Shown here piece after piece: positions 8,197-16,823 of a DNA stretch of 64,000 nt. How positions within the stretch are numbered: position 1 is the stretch's first letter; every line of letters starts with the position of its first letter. The DNA comes from Paraburkholderia edwinii (GTDB lineage: Bacteria > Pseudomonadota > Gammaproteobacteria > Burkholderiales > Burkholderiaceae). The notes under the pieces are model-generated. The model saw only the letters and a program-made list of their open reading frames with translations, searched no databases and was not told the origin of the DNA. The stretch lies in contig NZ_CP080096.1 of NCBI RefSeq assembly GCF_019428685.1, positions 1,674,001 through 1,738,000 on the forward strand, given 5' to 3'. Position numbers and translations under genes: made by a program.

Positions 8197-9039
8197 TCAG
8201 CCTTTGTTGAAGCGCGCGAGAAACTGCTGCGCGCGCGGTGACTTCGGCGCGCCGAAAAACTGTTCGGGCGGCGCGCTCTCGACAACCTGCCCGCCGTCCA
8301 TAAACACCACGCGCGTCGCGACCTGGCGCGCGAATTCCATTTCGTGCGTGACGATGATCATCGTCGCGCCTTCGGCGGCTAGCGATTTCATCACGGCCAG
8401 CACTTCGCCGACGAGTTCCGGGTCGAGTGCGCTGGTCGGTTCGTCGAACAGCAGTACGTCGGGTTTCATCGCCAGCGCCCGCGCGATGCCGACGCGCTGC
8501 TTCTGGCCGCCCGACAGCCGCGACGGAAACTGATCGCGCTTTTCGGCGAGGCCGACGCGCGCGAGCAGCGCTTCGGCTTCCGCGCGCACGCTCGCGCGGT
8601 CGCGTTTCAACACGTGGAGCGGCGCTTCCATCACATTTTCGAGCACGGTCAGATGCGGCCACAACGCGAAATGCTGGAACACCATGCCGATCTTCGCGCG
8701 CATCCCGGCGAGGTCCGCATCGCTCATCTTGATGCGCGTGTTGTCGCGCACGCCCATGCGTTTGCCGGAAATATGCACGCTGCCCGCATCGGGCGTTTCG
8801 AGCCAGTTGATGCAGCGAAGCAGGGTGGACTTGCCGCAGCCGGATGGCCCCAGCAGGCAGATCGTTTCGCCTTGCGCGACTTGCAGCGATACGTCGCGCA
8901 ACACGAGATTGCTGCCGAACGACTTCGAGATGCCGCTTAGCATCACGACGGGGCGTGCGTCATCTTGCGCGGCAAGCGTGGCATCGTGCAGGGTTTGCAT
9001 GGTTTTAGCGGCAGCCCACGAAGCGGTAGGGGAGTTCAC
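8197..9039 (-). CDS. Amino-acid-type ABC transporter ATPase (HisP/GlnQ-like)
   Basis: A 280-residue ATPase with Walker [10 protein letters not shown], signature LSGGQKQR and Walker [13 protein letters not shown], closest in style to the polar amino-acid importers. The start is a GTG at 9039 that overlaps the stop of the upstream permease (GTGA) and has GAGGAA 8 bases before it; an ATG at 9000 lacks a ribosome site. It is the last gene of a four-gene importer operon (binding protein, permease, permease, ATPase). The operon lies next to a MarR regulator and the catabolic island, so the substrate may be a ureide or N-heterocycle rather than an amino acid. Confidence 0.9.
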   Translation of the reverse strand: MNSPTASWAAAKTMQTLHDATLAAQDDARPVVMLSGISKSFGSNLVLRDVSLQVAQGETICLLGPSGCGKSTLLRCINWLETPDAGSVHISGKRMGVRDNTRIKMSDADLAGMRAKIGMVFQHFALWPHLTVLENVMEAPLHVLKRDRASVRAEAEALLARVGLAEKRDQFPSRLSGGQKQRVGIARALAMKPDVLLFDEPTSALDPELVGEVLAVMKSLAAEGATMIIVTHEMEFARQVATRVVFMDGGQVVESAPPEQFFGAPKSPRAQQFLARFNKG

Positions 9040-9695
9040 GCGCGGCGTTCCTCGGCAAGTTTGTTTAATGCACCGGTGCCGGCCTCGATTGCGAGGCATA
9101 CGCACCAGTAAAGCAGCACGGCCGTGACGAAGGCCGCGAACGGAATGAAGTAGGTCGACTGGATGCCGGTCATTTCATGTGTAAGTTCGTTGACGGCGAT
9201 GACAGTTAGAAACGCGCTGTCCTTCACGATCTGAATAATCTGGTTGCCGATCATCGGCATCGCACGCAGGAAGATCGGCGGCAGGATGATCCGGCGCAGC
9301 AGCGTGAAACCGGAAAAGCCGTAGGCCTTGCCCGATTCGATCAGCGTGACGGGCAGTTCGTGCCATGCGCCGCGCAGCAGTTCGGCCATATAGGCCGTGT
9401 TGTACAGAATCAGCGCGATCGCGCCGGCCCACCAGTTCGACAAGCTGATGCCTAGCGTCGGCAAACCGAAATAGATCAGATAGACGAACAGCAGGAACGG
9501 GGCGCAGCGCATCGCATCGACGTAAGCCGTCGCCGCGCGCGCGATCGGCTTGCGCTTCGACATCAGCATCGGCGTCAACAGAGCGCCGAGCACGAGCGAC
9601 GCGAGCGCCGACGACACCAGCAGAATCACGGTGTTCAGCAGGCCCGACAGCACGTCGGCGCGCTGCGCCCAGATGGTCGCGAAGTCGTGAATCAT
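9036..9695 (-). CDS. ABC transporter permease, polar amino-acid type (second)
   Basis: A 219-residue inner-membrane protein of the HisM/GlnP family with about five membrane helices. The EAA-loop region is visible as [22 protein letters not shown]. It forms the channel with the other permease. Its ATG overlaps the stop of the upstream permease (ATGA) and its own stop overlaps the ATPase GTG. Tight coupling fits equal amounts of the two permeases. Confidence 0.88.
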   Translation of the reverse strand: MIHDFATIWAQRADVLSGLLNTVILLVSSALASLVLGALLTPMLMSKRKPIARAATAYVDAMRCAPFLLFVYLIYFGLPTLGISLSNWWAGAIALILYNTAYMAELLRGAWHELPVTLIESGKAYGFSGFTLLRRIILPPIFLRAMPMIGNQIIQIVKDSAFLTVIAVNELTHEMTGIQSTYFIPFAAFVTAVLLYWCVCLAIEAGTGALNKLAEERRA

Positions 9696-10336
9696 GCGGC
9701 TTCTCCTTGCCGCATACGTGATTCGATGCTTCGTTGCACGCGCAACAATACATAGACAATCACACCGTACAGCACGAGCGCGAACACGAAGGGCGGCAGC
9801 GGCTCGTACGTGTTCGAACCCACGCGCAGCGCCGCACGCGTGATTTCCACAATGCCGATCACAGCGACGGCCGGCGTCGATTTGATCTGCAGCGTCATCT
9901 CGTTGACGAGGCCCGGCAGGCTCGCGCGCCAGACCTGCGGCAGCACGATGCGGCGCATGCGGGTGAGCCGCGGCATCGCGAACGACAGCGCCGCGTCGTA
10001 CTGATCGCGCGGAAACTCGATCAGCGCGCTGCGCCATACTTCGCAATTGAACGCGGACGTGCTGATCGTCAGCGCGACGATGGCCGCGGGCACCGGGTCG
10101 AGCGACAGACCGAACTGCGGCAGCGCGAAAAAGATCAGCAGCGTGAGCGTGACGGTCGGGCACGAGCGGACGATGCTGACGTACGAATACACCGCGCGGT
10201 CGAGCACCGGCACGCGCGCCCAGCGGATCAGCGCGAGCGCGAGGCCGAGCGGCACGCCGAGCACAATGCTCGCGAGCGACAGCGAGATTGTCGACAGCGC
10301 GCCGCGCGTGATGCTCCAATAGTCGAAGGCGGTCAT
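9692..10336 (-). CDS. ABC transporter permease, polar amino-acid type (first)
   Basis: A 214-residue inner-membrane protein of the same family as its neighbour, with helices at about residues 12-38, 55-75, 82-102 and 186-205. The EAA-like loop is at QYDAALSFAMPRLTRMRRIVLP. It starts 21 bp after the binding-protein gene and overlaps the second permease by four bases, so the operon is clear. Confidence 0.88.
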   Translation of the reverse strand: MTAFDYWSITRGALSTISLSLASIVLGVPLGLALALIRWARVPVLDRAVYSYVSIVRSCPTVTLTLLIFFALPQFGLSLDPVPAAIVALTISTSAFNCEVWRSALIEFPRDQYDAALSFAMPRLTRMRRIVLPQVWRASLPGLVNEMTLQIKSTPAVAVIGIVEITRAALRVGSNTYEPLPPFVFALVLYGVIVYVLLRVQRSIESRMRQGEAA

Positions 10337-10357
10337 CAGGCGGGCTCGTCTACGGAA

Positions 10358-11266
10358 TCAGTTGATCGACTGCGGCATCGACTCGAAGCTCGCGCCGAAC
10401 CACTTCTTCTGCATCGCGTACATTTCGCCGCTCTTGCGCAGATCGAACAACACGGCGTTGATCATCTGCAGTGCGGCCGTATTGCCTTTCTTCACGGCCC
10501 ACGCAATGTAGACGGGCTGGCCGAGCGCCTGGCCGAGTGCGAAATTGTCGGGGCGCGTCTTGATCAGCGAGTTCAGATTGATCTGCGTGTTCGCGACCGC
10601 ATCGAGCCGGCCCACGCCGAGATCCTGATAAGCCTCCGGATACGACTGGTATTCGACGATCTGCTTGATGCCCTGGCCGCCATGCTTCTTTTTGAGGGCT
10701 TCGTCGTAGGCCTTCAGGTCGGCCAGCATCGCGCTGCCGGTCTGCACGCCGACCACCTTGCCCACGAGGTCGTCGCCCGATTTGATGCTCGAGCCTTTCT
10801 TCGTTGCGTAGTACGTCGTCGATTCGACGAGCGGCGTCGTGAAGTCGAAGGTGTTCTTGCGCTCAGGCGTGACGAGCACCGCGGTCACCGCCATGTCGTA
10901 CTTGCCCGTCGTCACGCCGGGCAGAATGCCGGGCCACGGCATGATCTGCTGGCGCACCTCGACCGGCAGCTTCTTCTTCACAAGCGCGAGCATCTCGTTG
11001 TCGTAGCCGGTCGGCTTGCCGTCGTCGACGAATTCGAACGGCTTGAAGTCGTCTTCGGTCGCGACCGTCAGATAGCCGCGTGCCTTGATGTCGTCGGCGC
11101 CGGCCGCGTGGGCGGGCTTCGCGAAGCCGAGCCCGAGACTCGAGGCGGCGAGCGCCGCGAACAGCGTCAGGACGACGGCGCGCCGGGCGGATGCGTGCGG
11201 TCGCGTGGCGATGGCGGTAACGGCGGTGAAGCTGGACGTGAAGCGGGATGTGAAGCGGGACGGCAT
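10358..11266 (-). CDS. ABC transporter substrate-binding protein, family 3
   Basis: A 302-residue periplasmic protein. It has a signal peptide ending at AHA-AG and a family-3 solute-binding fold: GYLTVATEDDFKPFEFVD, GYDNEMLALV, GVTTGKYDMAVTAVLVTPER. The family binds amino acids, opines and related nitrogen compounds. AAAGGGG lies 7 bases upstream of the ATG at 11266. It heads the importer operon and is divergent from a MarR regulator, which is the usual layout for a substrate-induced importer. Confidence 0.88.
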   Translation of the reverse strand: MPSRFTSRFTSSFTAVTAIATRPHASARRAVVLTLFAALAASSLGLGFAKPAHAAGADDIKARGYLTVATEDDFKPFEFVDDGKPTGYDNEMLALVKKKLPVEVRQQIMPWPGILPGVTTGKYDMAVTAVLVTPERKNTFDFTTPLVESTTYYATKKGSSIKSGDDLVGKVVGVQTGSAMLADLKAYDEALKKKHGGQGIKQIVEYQSYPEAYQDLGVGRLDAVANTQINLNSLIKTRPDNFALGQALGQPVYIAWAVKKGNTAALQMINAVLFDLRKSGEMYAMQKKWFGASFESMPQSIN

Positions 11267-11742
11267 GTCATTCCCCTTTGCGGTTTGGATGCGGCGGTCG
11301 ATAAGTTGTCGCTGGGTCGTCGCTGCGTTGTCGGTACGAGACAGCGATATTTGTTTGCACACTTACGAGTTCTGTCGCGTCGATGCAAATGACATGCCAG
11401 TGATGAGTATTTCCGCGTTAGCGACGCGCGGCTGCGGCGTGCGCGTGCAAGGAGCGTCTTGACCGCGAATAGGGAAACGGCACGACGCACCAAAGCATCG
11501 CCGGAATGCACGCAGTACTACGTGTTTTGCACTTGTTTGGACGGGAAAAGCGAATGACGTTCGCTGATGGCGCGTATGCCTTCAAAAGCAAATCGGAGCA
11601 ATCGCAGCACTTGCAAACGCAGCGCGACAGTCCGCAACCGGAAGCATTTCTTCCTGATACGATGTGTACTGACGAAATCGCGAACGAGAGGAGATCGGAT
11701 GATGATCGAGGCGATCCACCACGGCACAAAAGGTTGCGCGCA
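11267..11742. promoter_or_regulatory. Divergent control region of importer and MarR gene, with near-palindrome
   Basis: This 476-bp region separates the importer operon (left) from a MarR gene (right). A 16-bp near-palindrome CACGCAGTACTACGTG at 11509-11524 has 7 of 8 pairs matched and is a candidate MarR operator. AAAAGG at 11728-11733 is the ribosome site of the MarR gene. In-frame starts further upstream of 11743 exist but code for sequence unlike MarR proteins. Confidence 0.45.
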
Positions 11743-12342
11743 ATGACCGTTCGCGCGCCCGGCAAACGGACTGCCGCTAAACCGGCGCAAGCAGCGCGCG
11801 CCAGGGTCGCGGCGCCGGCGCATACCGACGCGGACGCCACCGATCCGTCGGAATGGCGGCACACCACGCTCGACGCGCGGCCCGGTTTTCTGATCCGCCG
11901 TTTGCATCAGATTCACGTCGCGCTGTTTATCGAGGAATGCGCGCCGGAAGGGATCACGCCGGTGCAATACAGCATCCTCACGGCGCTCGATCAGATGGGG
12001 CCATCCGAGCAGATTGCCTTGTCGAACGCGGTCGGGCTCGATCGCGCGAATACCGCCGATGTGATCGCGCGGCTTGCCGAGCGGCGCTTTATCCAGCGGC
12101 GCGGTTCGCGTACCGACAAGCGCAAGAAAGTCGCGGAGCTGACCGATGTGGGCCGCGCGCTGCTTGCGCGGCTCGAGGTTGGCGTCGAGCGCGCGCATGA
12201 ACGCACGCTGGCCGCGCTGCCGCCGAAAGATCGCAAGCAGTTTATGGCGTACCTCGTGCGGCTCGTCGATACGAACAACGAACTGAGCCGCACGCCGATC
12301 AGGCGCGAGCGCAAGCATGGCGGCGCGGCAGACGATGCGTGA
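11743..12342 (+). CDS. MarR-family regulator (NicR-like), first copy
   Basis: A 199-residue winged-helix repressor. After a basic, Ala-rich N-terminal tail of about 45 residues come the dimer helix FLIRRLHQIHVALFIEE, a helix-turn-helix (QIALSNAVGLDRANTADVIARL) and a wing (RRGSRTDKRKKVAELT). The FLIRRxHQIHxxLFxEE signature resembles the nicotinate-pathway repressor NicR group. It is divergent from the importer operon and convergent with the amidase gene. It is related to the regulator at 21838, so the island carries two copies of one regulator type. It probably responds to a pathway compound. Confidence 0.82.
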   Translation: MTVRAPGKRTAAKPAQAARARVAAPAHTDADATDPSEWRHTTLDARPGFLIRRLHQIHVALFIEECAPEGITPVQYSILTALDQMGPSEQIALSNAVGLDRANTADVIARLAERRFIQRRGSRTDKRKKVAELTDVGRALLARLEVGVERAHERTLAALPPKDRKQFMAYLVRLVDTNNELSRTPIRRERKHGGAADDA

Positions 12343-12367
12343 CGGGCCCCGCGCTGAGTCTTAGGTC

Positions 12368-13633
12368 CTAAGCGTCCGGTTGCGCGCTCGCCAGCGCGTC
12401 ATGCACGGCTTGCGCGACGGCGAGCACGCCTTCGTCGTCGCCATGCGCACCGATCACCGAGAGCCCGAGCGGCGCGCCGTCGAACGATGTCCACGGCAGG
12501 CTCACCTGCGGCAACCCGGCGAGCCCCGCGATGCACAGCATCTGCTGCGAGCGCACGCGCACTTCGTCCACTTCCGCGCCCGACGTGCCGATCAGCGGTG
12601 AGATCCATGGCAGCGTCGGCATCACGATATAGGTATCGGGTTCCTCGAAGACGCGCGCGAGTGCGCGGATCGCATCGACGCGCACGCGTTGCGCATCGTG
12701 CACCTGGGCGGGGTGGATCGTGACCGCGGCCTGCAGGCGTTGGCGGATATCGGCGCCGAAGCTGTCGAGATGTCGCATCGCCCATGCGCCATGCTGTTGC
12801 GCGATCTCGGCCGCCTGCAGCACGCGAAAGCTTTGCGCCCATGTTTCGGGTTTGAGGCTCGCCGACGAGAGCAGGCTCATTTCGAAGCGCTCCGACAAGG
12901 TGTCGAATGCGGTGGCGAATGCGGTGCGCACGCGCATATGCAGCAGCGTGACGATGTCGTCGGGCAGGCACAGCATCACGCGTTCGGGCAGGGTTTGCGT
13001 GTCGGTCTGCGCGAGCACGTTGAAGACATCGGCAAGCAATGCGCCGTCGCGTGCGAACCAGCCGACTGTATCGAAGCTGTGCGCGAGCGCGAAGCATCCA
13101 TTGGCGGCGATGCGGCCGTGCGTGGGCCGGATGCCCCAGATACCGCAATAGCTGGCGGGCAGCCGGATCGAGCCGCCGCAGTCGGTGCCGAGGCCTATGT
13201 CCGCGAAACCGGCCGCGACCGCGACGGCCGAGCCCGACGACGACCCGCCCGGTATGCGCGCCGGGCTCGCCGGATTGCGCGGCGTGCCGTAGTGGACGTT
13301 GATGCCGGCGAGGCTGTAGGTGAGTTCGTCGGTGACGGTCTTGCCGACCCATTGCGCGCCTTCTTCGAGCAGCGCGCGCACGGCAAGCGCGGTTGACGTG
13401 GCGACGGGCTGTGCGTCGGCCCAGGTCGGATTGCCGCCGCCGGCGCGCAGGCCTTCGATATCGTACACATCCTTGACCGCGAGCCGCTGACCGGCGAGCG
13501 CGGCCACATGCGATGCTGGCTGCGCGGCGAGATGCACGGCGACCTCGATCGCGACGGGCGCGGGCAATGCGTTGAAGCCGTCGCGGACGAAGGCTCCGTT
13601 AAAGCCCGGTTCGAGCAGCGTGTTCTGGTTCAT
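12368..13633 (-). CDS. Amidase-signature hydrolase
   Basis: A 421-residue amidase. The Ser-cisSer-Lys triad is visible: K54 (LAVKD), S131 (GGSSSGS) and S155 (DCGGSIRLP). The family hydrolyses amide or carbamoyl bonds. Its ATG overlaps the stop of an HpxZ/AtzH-like gene (ATGA). Amidase plus HpxZ/AtzH pairs are known from oxalurate (HpxY-HpxZ) and cyanuric acid (AtzE-AtzH) breakdown, where the amidase acts on a carboxylated urea. The small AtzG/HpxX partner usually found with AtzE is not seen here. Last gene of the catabolic operon. Substrate unknown. Confidence 0.85.
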   Translation of the reverse strand: MNQNTLLEPGFNGAFVRDGFNALPAPVAIEVAVHLAAQPASHVAALAGQRLAVKDVYDIEGLRAGGGNPTWADAQPVATSTALAVRALLEEGAQWVGKTVTDELTYSLAGINVHYGTPRNPASPARIPGGSSSGSAVAVAAGFADIGLGTDCGGSIRLPASYCGIWGIRPTHGRIAANGCFALAHSFDTVGWFARDGALLADVFNVLAQTDTQTLPERVMLCLPDDIVTLLHMRVRTAFATAFDTLSERFEMSLLSSASLKPETWAQSFRVLQAAEIAQQHGAWAMRHLDSFGADIRQRLQAAVTIHPAQVHDAQRVRVDAIRALARVFEEPDTYIVMPTLPWISPLIGTSGAEVDEVRVRSQQMLCIAGLAGLPQVSLPWTSFDGAPLGLSVIGAHGDDEGVLAVAQAVHDALASAQPDA

Positions 13634-14007
13634 TTGTCCATCCAGCTGACGTGCGCGGCGACGACACGCCATTCGTGATCGATCTTCACCCAGGTCTGCG
13701 ACTGTCGCCCGATGCGCGCTTCGCCTGCGCGCGTGAACGTGATGTTCGCGACAGCGTAGTCGTGCCCAAATGTCGTAATCGAACGGTCGACGACGGTGCG
13801 CATCAGATTGGCGCCTGGCCGACGCGCGCGAAATGCGCGAATTTCGTCATATCCGTGCAGATTCTCGGTTGCTCCATAACGCAGTGTATGCGGGCTGTTC
13901 CAGAACAGCGTGTCGAGCATCGCGACATCGTTGGTGGTGAGCGCGGTCTCGTACGCGTCGAACGCGGCGCTGACGGCAGCGTAGGTGGCGGGGTCGTTGA
14001 TCAGCAT
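13630..14007 (-). CDS. HpxZ/AtzH-like protein (DUF3225)
   Basis: A 125-residue protein with an SnoaL/NTF2-like fold: AVSAAFDAYETALTTNDV, LDTLFWNSPHTLRYG, HGYDEIRAFRARRP and a C-terminal QSQTWVKIDHEWRVVAAHVS. This matches the HpxZ/AtzH family, linked to oxalurate and cyanuric-acid catabolism; AtzH acts on a dicarboxyurea-type intermediate. It is translationally coupled to the amidase. It follows the DUF1116 gene after an 89-bp gap. Family assignment is firm on sequence pattern, and the exact reaction here is inferred. Confidence 0.82.
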   Translation of the reverse strand: MLINDPATYAAVSAAFDAYETALTTNDVAMLDTLFWNSPHTLRYGATENLHGYDEIRAFRARRPGANLMRTVVDRSITTFGHDYAVANITFTRAGEARIGRQSQTWVKIDHEWRVVAAHVSWMDK

Positions 14008-14096
14008 AGGGAAAACGAGTAAGTGCGATGCGTGGTGATCCGGACGTTCAGTTTCGCAAGAAAAGACGGCACATGTATACAGCTTGCGACGCGGCG

Positions 14097-15374
14097 TCAG
14101 CGTGCCTGCAGCGCGGCCTTGAACAACGCGACGGGCGCCGCATACACGCCGCGGCCGATAAGGCCCGTGCGTCCGTCGGCGCCGATCATCGCGATTGCGG
14201 CCAGCGGTTCGACGCTTCGCCGCACGACGGCGGCGGCATCGAGCACGCCATGCAATCTGGCATCGAAGGCCGGATGCTGGCCGGTGAGCACGGTCGGTTG
14301 CGAATCGCGCCAGCCGGCGGGCAACCATGCGGCGAATGCGGTTGCGGGTTCGGGTGCCAGTACGAAGGCGTGCGCGCCGAAGCCGGCTGCGTCGATCACG
14401 CCGCTGTCGCCGGTCAGCGGTGCGGCGGCGATGTGCGCGGCGACCGTGTCGAGGCGCGGCCCGGCGGGTGCCGCGGCCGGACATGTAGTCCACACGTCCG
14501 GCTGACCGGCGAGGCGCACGCCGACTTCGCGGCCGTTGCCGGCCAGCGCGATGACGAGCGTTGACGCTGCGTCGGTGTCAGCGCTTTCGTTATCGCCGTG
14601 CGCTGCTGCCGACATCATCAGATGACACGCAGCCATCCACAGCGTCAGAAAAAAGAGCGGCGTATCGGCGAGCATCGCGGCAACGGACGGTTCGTCGATA
14701 AACGGCGATAGTTGCGCCCGCAACGCCGCGGTGGCCGACGTCGTGCGTGCGTGCAGGTCGTCGCCGGCTGCGAGGCCCGCGGCCGCGAGCGGGAACAGAT
14801 CGATCGGACCCGCGCGCTCGAGGGCCGCGGCAAGCTCGCTTGCGAGCACGGTGTCGCGCCATGCGAGCCGCGCAAGCACTTGCGGGTTGCGGCTGCCGAA
14901 GCGGATTTGCGGGCCCGCGCCGCTGCCGGTCAGCGACCAGGCGCGGCGCGCGGTGGGCGACGCGTTTGCATCCACCACTTCGACGAGCGTCGACGATGGC
15001 GACACCACGGCGGCAAGCGGTGTCACCACGCCGAACGATTGCGCGCTGAGCAGTTTCACCTGGCCGGTTGCGATCAGTTGCTCGGCTTGCGCTTCGGTCG
15101 TCGCCCATTTTTCGTAGAGGCAGCACAGCACCGCCGATGAAAGGACCGGTGGCGCTGGATTGCAAGGGTCCGTATAGGGCGGGCCGGCATGCAGCAGCGT
15201 GAAGTCCGGCAGGCCGACGGCATCGCGCGCGCAGGCGACGGCGCGCCAATGCGGGCGCACGGCGTATAGGCGGGCGAGGGCTTGCTGCGTTGCGAGGGCG
15301 GGTGAATTCACGCGCGTGTCTGTATCTGCGTTTGCGTTTGGGTTACGAGGCGCTTCGTTGTTTATCGCGGTCAT
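14097..15374 (-). CDS. DUF1116 protein (AllG/YlbE-like)
   Basis: A 425-residue cytoplasmic protein with the DUF1116 pattern: LLHAGPP at about residue 60, a run AVLCCLYEKWATTEAQAEQLI, TPLAAVVSPSS, PLAAAGLAAGDDLHARTT and LALAGNGREVGVRLAGQPD. The E. coli homologue YlbE/AllG works with FdrA (AllF) and YlbF (AllH) as oxamate carbamoyltransferase in allantoin breakdown. Neither partner is present here. The gene overlaps the CoxG-like gene by ATGA, so it belongs to the molybdenum-hydroxylase operon. Role here: probably carbamoyl-group handling, but this is an inference. Divergent from classical members in the conserved motifs. Confidence 0.72.
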   Translation of the reverse strand: MTAINNEAPRNPNANADTDTRVNSPALATQQALARLYAVRPHWRAVACARDAVGLPDFTLLHAGPPYTDPCNPAPPVLSSAVLCCLYEKWATTEAQAEQLIATGQVKLLSAQSFGVVTPLAAVVSPSSTLVEVVDANASPTARRAWSLTGSGAGPQIRFGSRNPQVLARLAWRDTVLASELAAALERAGPIDLFPLAAAGLAAGDDLHARTTSATAALRAQLSPFIDEPSVAAMLADTPLFFLTLWMAACHLMMSAAAHGDNESADTDAASTLVIALAGNGREVGVRLAGQPDVWTTCPAAAPAGPRLDTVAAHIAAAPLTGDSGVIDAAGFGAHAFVLAPEPATAFAAWLPAGWRDSQPTVLTGQHPAFDARLHGVLDAAAVVRRSVEPLAAIAMIGADGRTGLIGRGVYAAPVALFKAALQAR

Positions 15375-16207
15375 CGTGAACTCACGCCGGGACGCAGCCA
15401 GCCGCGAATGCGCGACCACAGCATTTTCCAGAACAGATTGCCGAGGTCGAGTGGGGCACTGACGGGAGGCTCGGCAGACGGAGTTGCGGCGCGAATCGAA
15501 GGCGCGGAAGCCGCTGTTGTACCCATTGCGCTCATCGTGCTCATAGCACCCGTTGTACTCGCGTTCGGCGTGTCCGCGGCCTGCATTGTGCGAGTCTCAG
15601 TGTCTCCCGATGTCCGCGCGCTGAGCGTGTCTTCGACGTGCGCCTGTTTCAATGTGGTGGGCGAGGGCGTGGTTGCATCCGGCGCTTCGTTCTGCGCTTC
15701 GTTTAGCGCCTTGCCTTGCACTTCGCTTTGCGCTTCGTTTTGTCCGACTGCATGCTGCCGTGCGTCGAGCTTCGCTTTCAGATTCTGCGCAAATGCATCC
15801 GTTAGACGCGTCGCGAGTTCCTTCACGATGCCGCCGCGAGAAAACTGCGCGAGCGTGCCGGCAATCGTGTAATCGACCTTCACGTCCACGCGCGTTTCGG
15901 CCGGCGACATCGCATGCAAGGCAAACGCGGCCACGCCTTTCACGCGCGATGCGCTCTTGCGATCGACACCGCCGCCGCTGACGCTGCCGCGCCGGCCGGT
16001 TTCGTCGAGCGTCATTTCTCCGTCGCCCGCGAAGCTCGCGACGATCGGGCCGAGCTTGACGGTCATCGCGAGCTTGAGCGCGCCGTTTTCGGGCGGTGCG
16101 GTTAGCGACGCGCCAGGCAGGCACGCGACGATGCCGGACGTGTCGTGAAACGAGGTCCACACGTCGTCAAGCGGATAGGCGACGGTAAAGCTTTGTTCGA
16201 TTTCCAT
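15371..16207 (-). CDS. CoxG-like SRPBCC protein with membrane-binding tail
   Basis: A 278-residue protein. Residues 1-150 are a CoxG-type SRPBCC domain (FTVAYPLDDVWTSFHD, ACLPGASL, VDYTIAGTLAQFSRGGIV). A 100-residue low-complexity linker rich in Thr, Ala, Ser and Gln follows. The C-terminus is an amphipathic Trp-rich helix (LFWKMLWSRIRGWLRPG). CoxG of CO dehydrogenase clusters links the enzyme to the membrane and has been tied to quinone transfer. It lies directly downstream of the coxSML-type genes, so electron transfer from the molybdenum hydroxylase to the membrane is a reasonable inference. Confidence 0.78.
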   Translation of the reverse strand: MEIEQSFTVAYPLDDVWTSFHDTSGIVACLPGASLTAPPENGALKLAMTVKLGPIVASFAGDGEMTLDETGRRGSVSGGGVDRKSASRVKGVAAFALHAMSPAETRVDVKVDYTIAGTLAQFSRGGIVKELATRLTDAFAQNLKAKLDARQHAVGQNEAQSEVQGKALNEAQNEAPDATTPSPTTLKQAHVEDTLSARTSGDTETRTMQAADTPNASTTGAMSTMSAMGTTAASAPSIRAATPSAEPPVSAPLDLGNLFWKMLWSRIRGWLRPGVSSR

Positions 16208-16286
16208 TGCGTCTCGCGAGCGTCAAGGATTAAAAGGCGGCTTATGTGGCGAACCGAAGCGTGGCCGCGGCGTGTCCGAGGGGCAC

Positions 16287-16823
16287 TCAGACCGCGCCGG
16301 CCGAGGCCATCGCCGCGGCATGCGCCACCGGCTGCGCGCCCGCGGCACGGCGCGCATCGAGCACGCGCCGAATCGCGCGGACGATGCCGACATAGCCCGT
16401 GCAGCGGCACAGATTGCCCGCGAGTTCGTAACGCACGCGCGCATCGTCGGCGTCAGGCAGGCGGGTCACGATGTCGCGCGCGGTCACGAGCATGCCCGGC
16501 GTGCAATAGCCGCACTGCAGCGCATGCTCGGCGGAAAACGCGGCGCGCAGCTCGTTCATCAGGGCATCGTCGTCGAAGCCTTCGATCGTGCGCACCTGCG
16601 CCCCCGCGCAGGCGATAGCCGGCGTGATGCACGAGCGGGCCGGCGCGCCGTCGACCTGCACCGTGCAGGCGCCGCACACGCCCTGTTCGCAGCCGATATT
16701 CGTGCCGGTCAGCCCTTGCGTTTCGCGCAGGAAGTCGGCGAGATTCGTGCGCGGTTCGACGAATGCGGCGACCGGCATCTGGTTGACGGTCAGTTGCAGC
16801 GGCTTTTTGGGCGCGTCGTTCAT
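16287..16823 (-). CDS. Molybdenum hydroxylase small subunit, [2Fe-2S] (CoxS-type)
   Basis: A 178-residue two-cluster ferredoxin subunit. The plant-type cluster uses C45, C50, C53 and C65 (GCEQGVCGAC), and the second cluster uses C104, C107, C139 and C141 (CGYC and CRC). All eight ligands are present. It passes electrons from the molybdenum centre to FAD. Its ATG overlaps the stop of the FAD subunit gene. An Ala-rich tail of about 20 residues extends beyond the usual end. Confidence 0.93.
   Translation of the reverse strand: MNDAPKKPLQLTVNQMPVAAFVEPRTNLADFLRETQGLTGTNIGCEQGVCGACTVQVDGAPARSCITPAIACAGAQVRTIEGFDDDALMNELRAAFSAEHALQCGYCTPGMLVTARDIVTRLPDADDARVRYELAGNLCRCTGYVGIVRAIRRVLDARRAAGAQPVAHAAAMASAGAV

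Noticed and set aside
12360..12372. CTTAGGTCCTAAG palindrome at the amidase stop as a terminator
   Set aside because: The stem is only 6 bp with a 1-base centre and no T-run, too weak to call.
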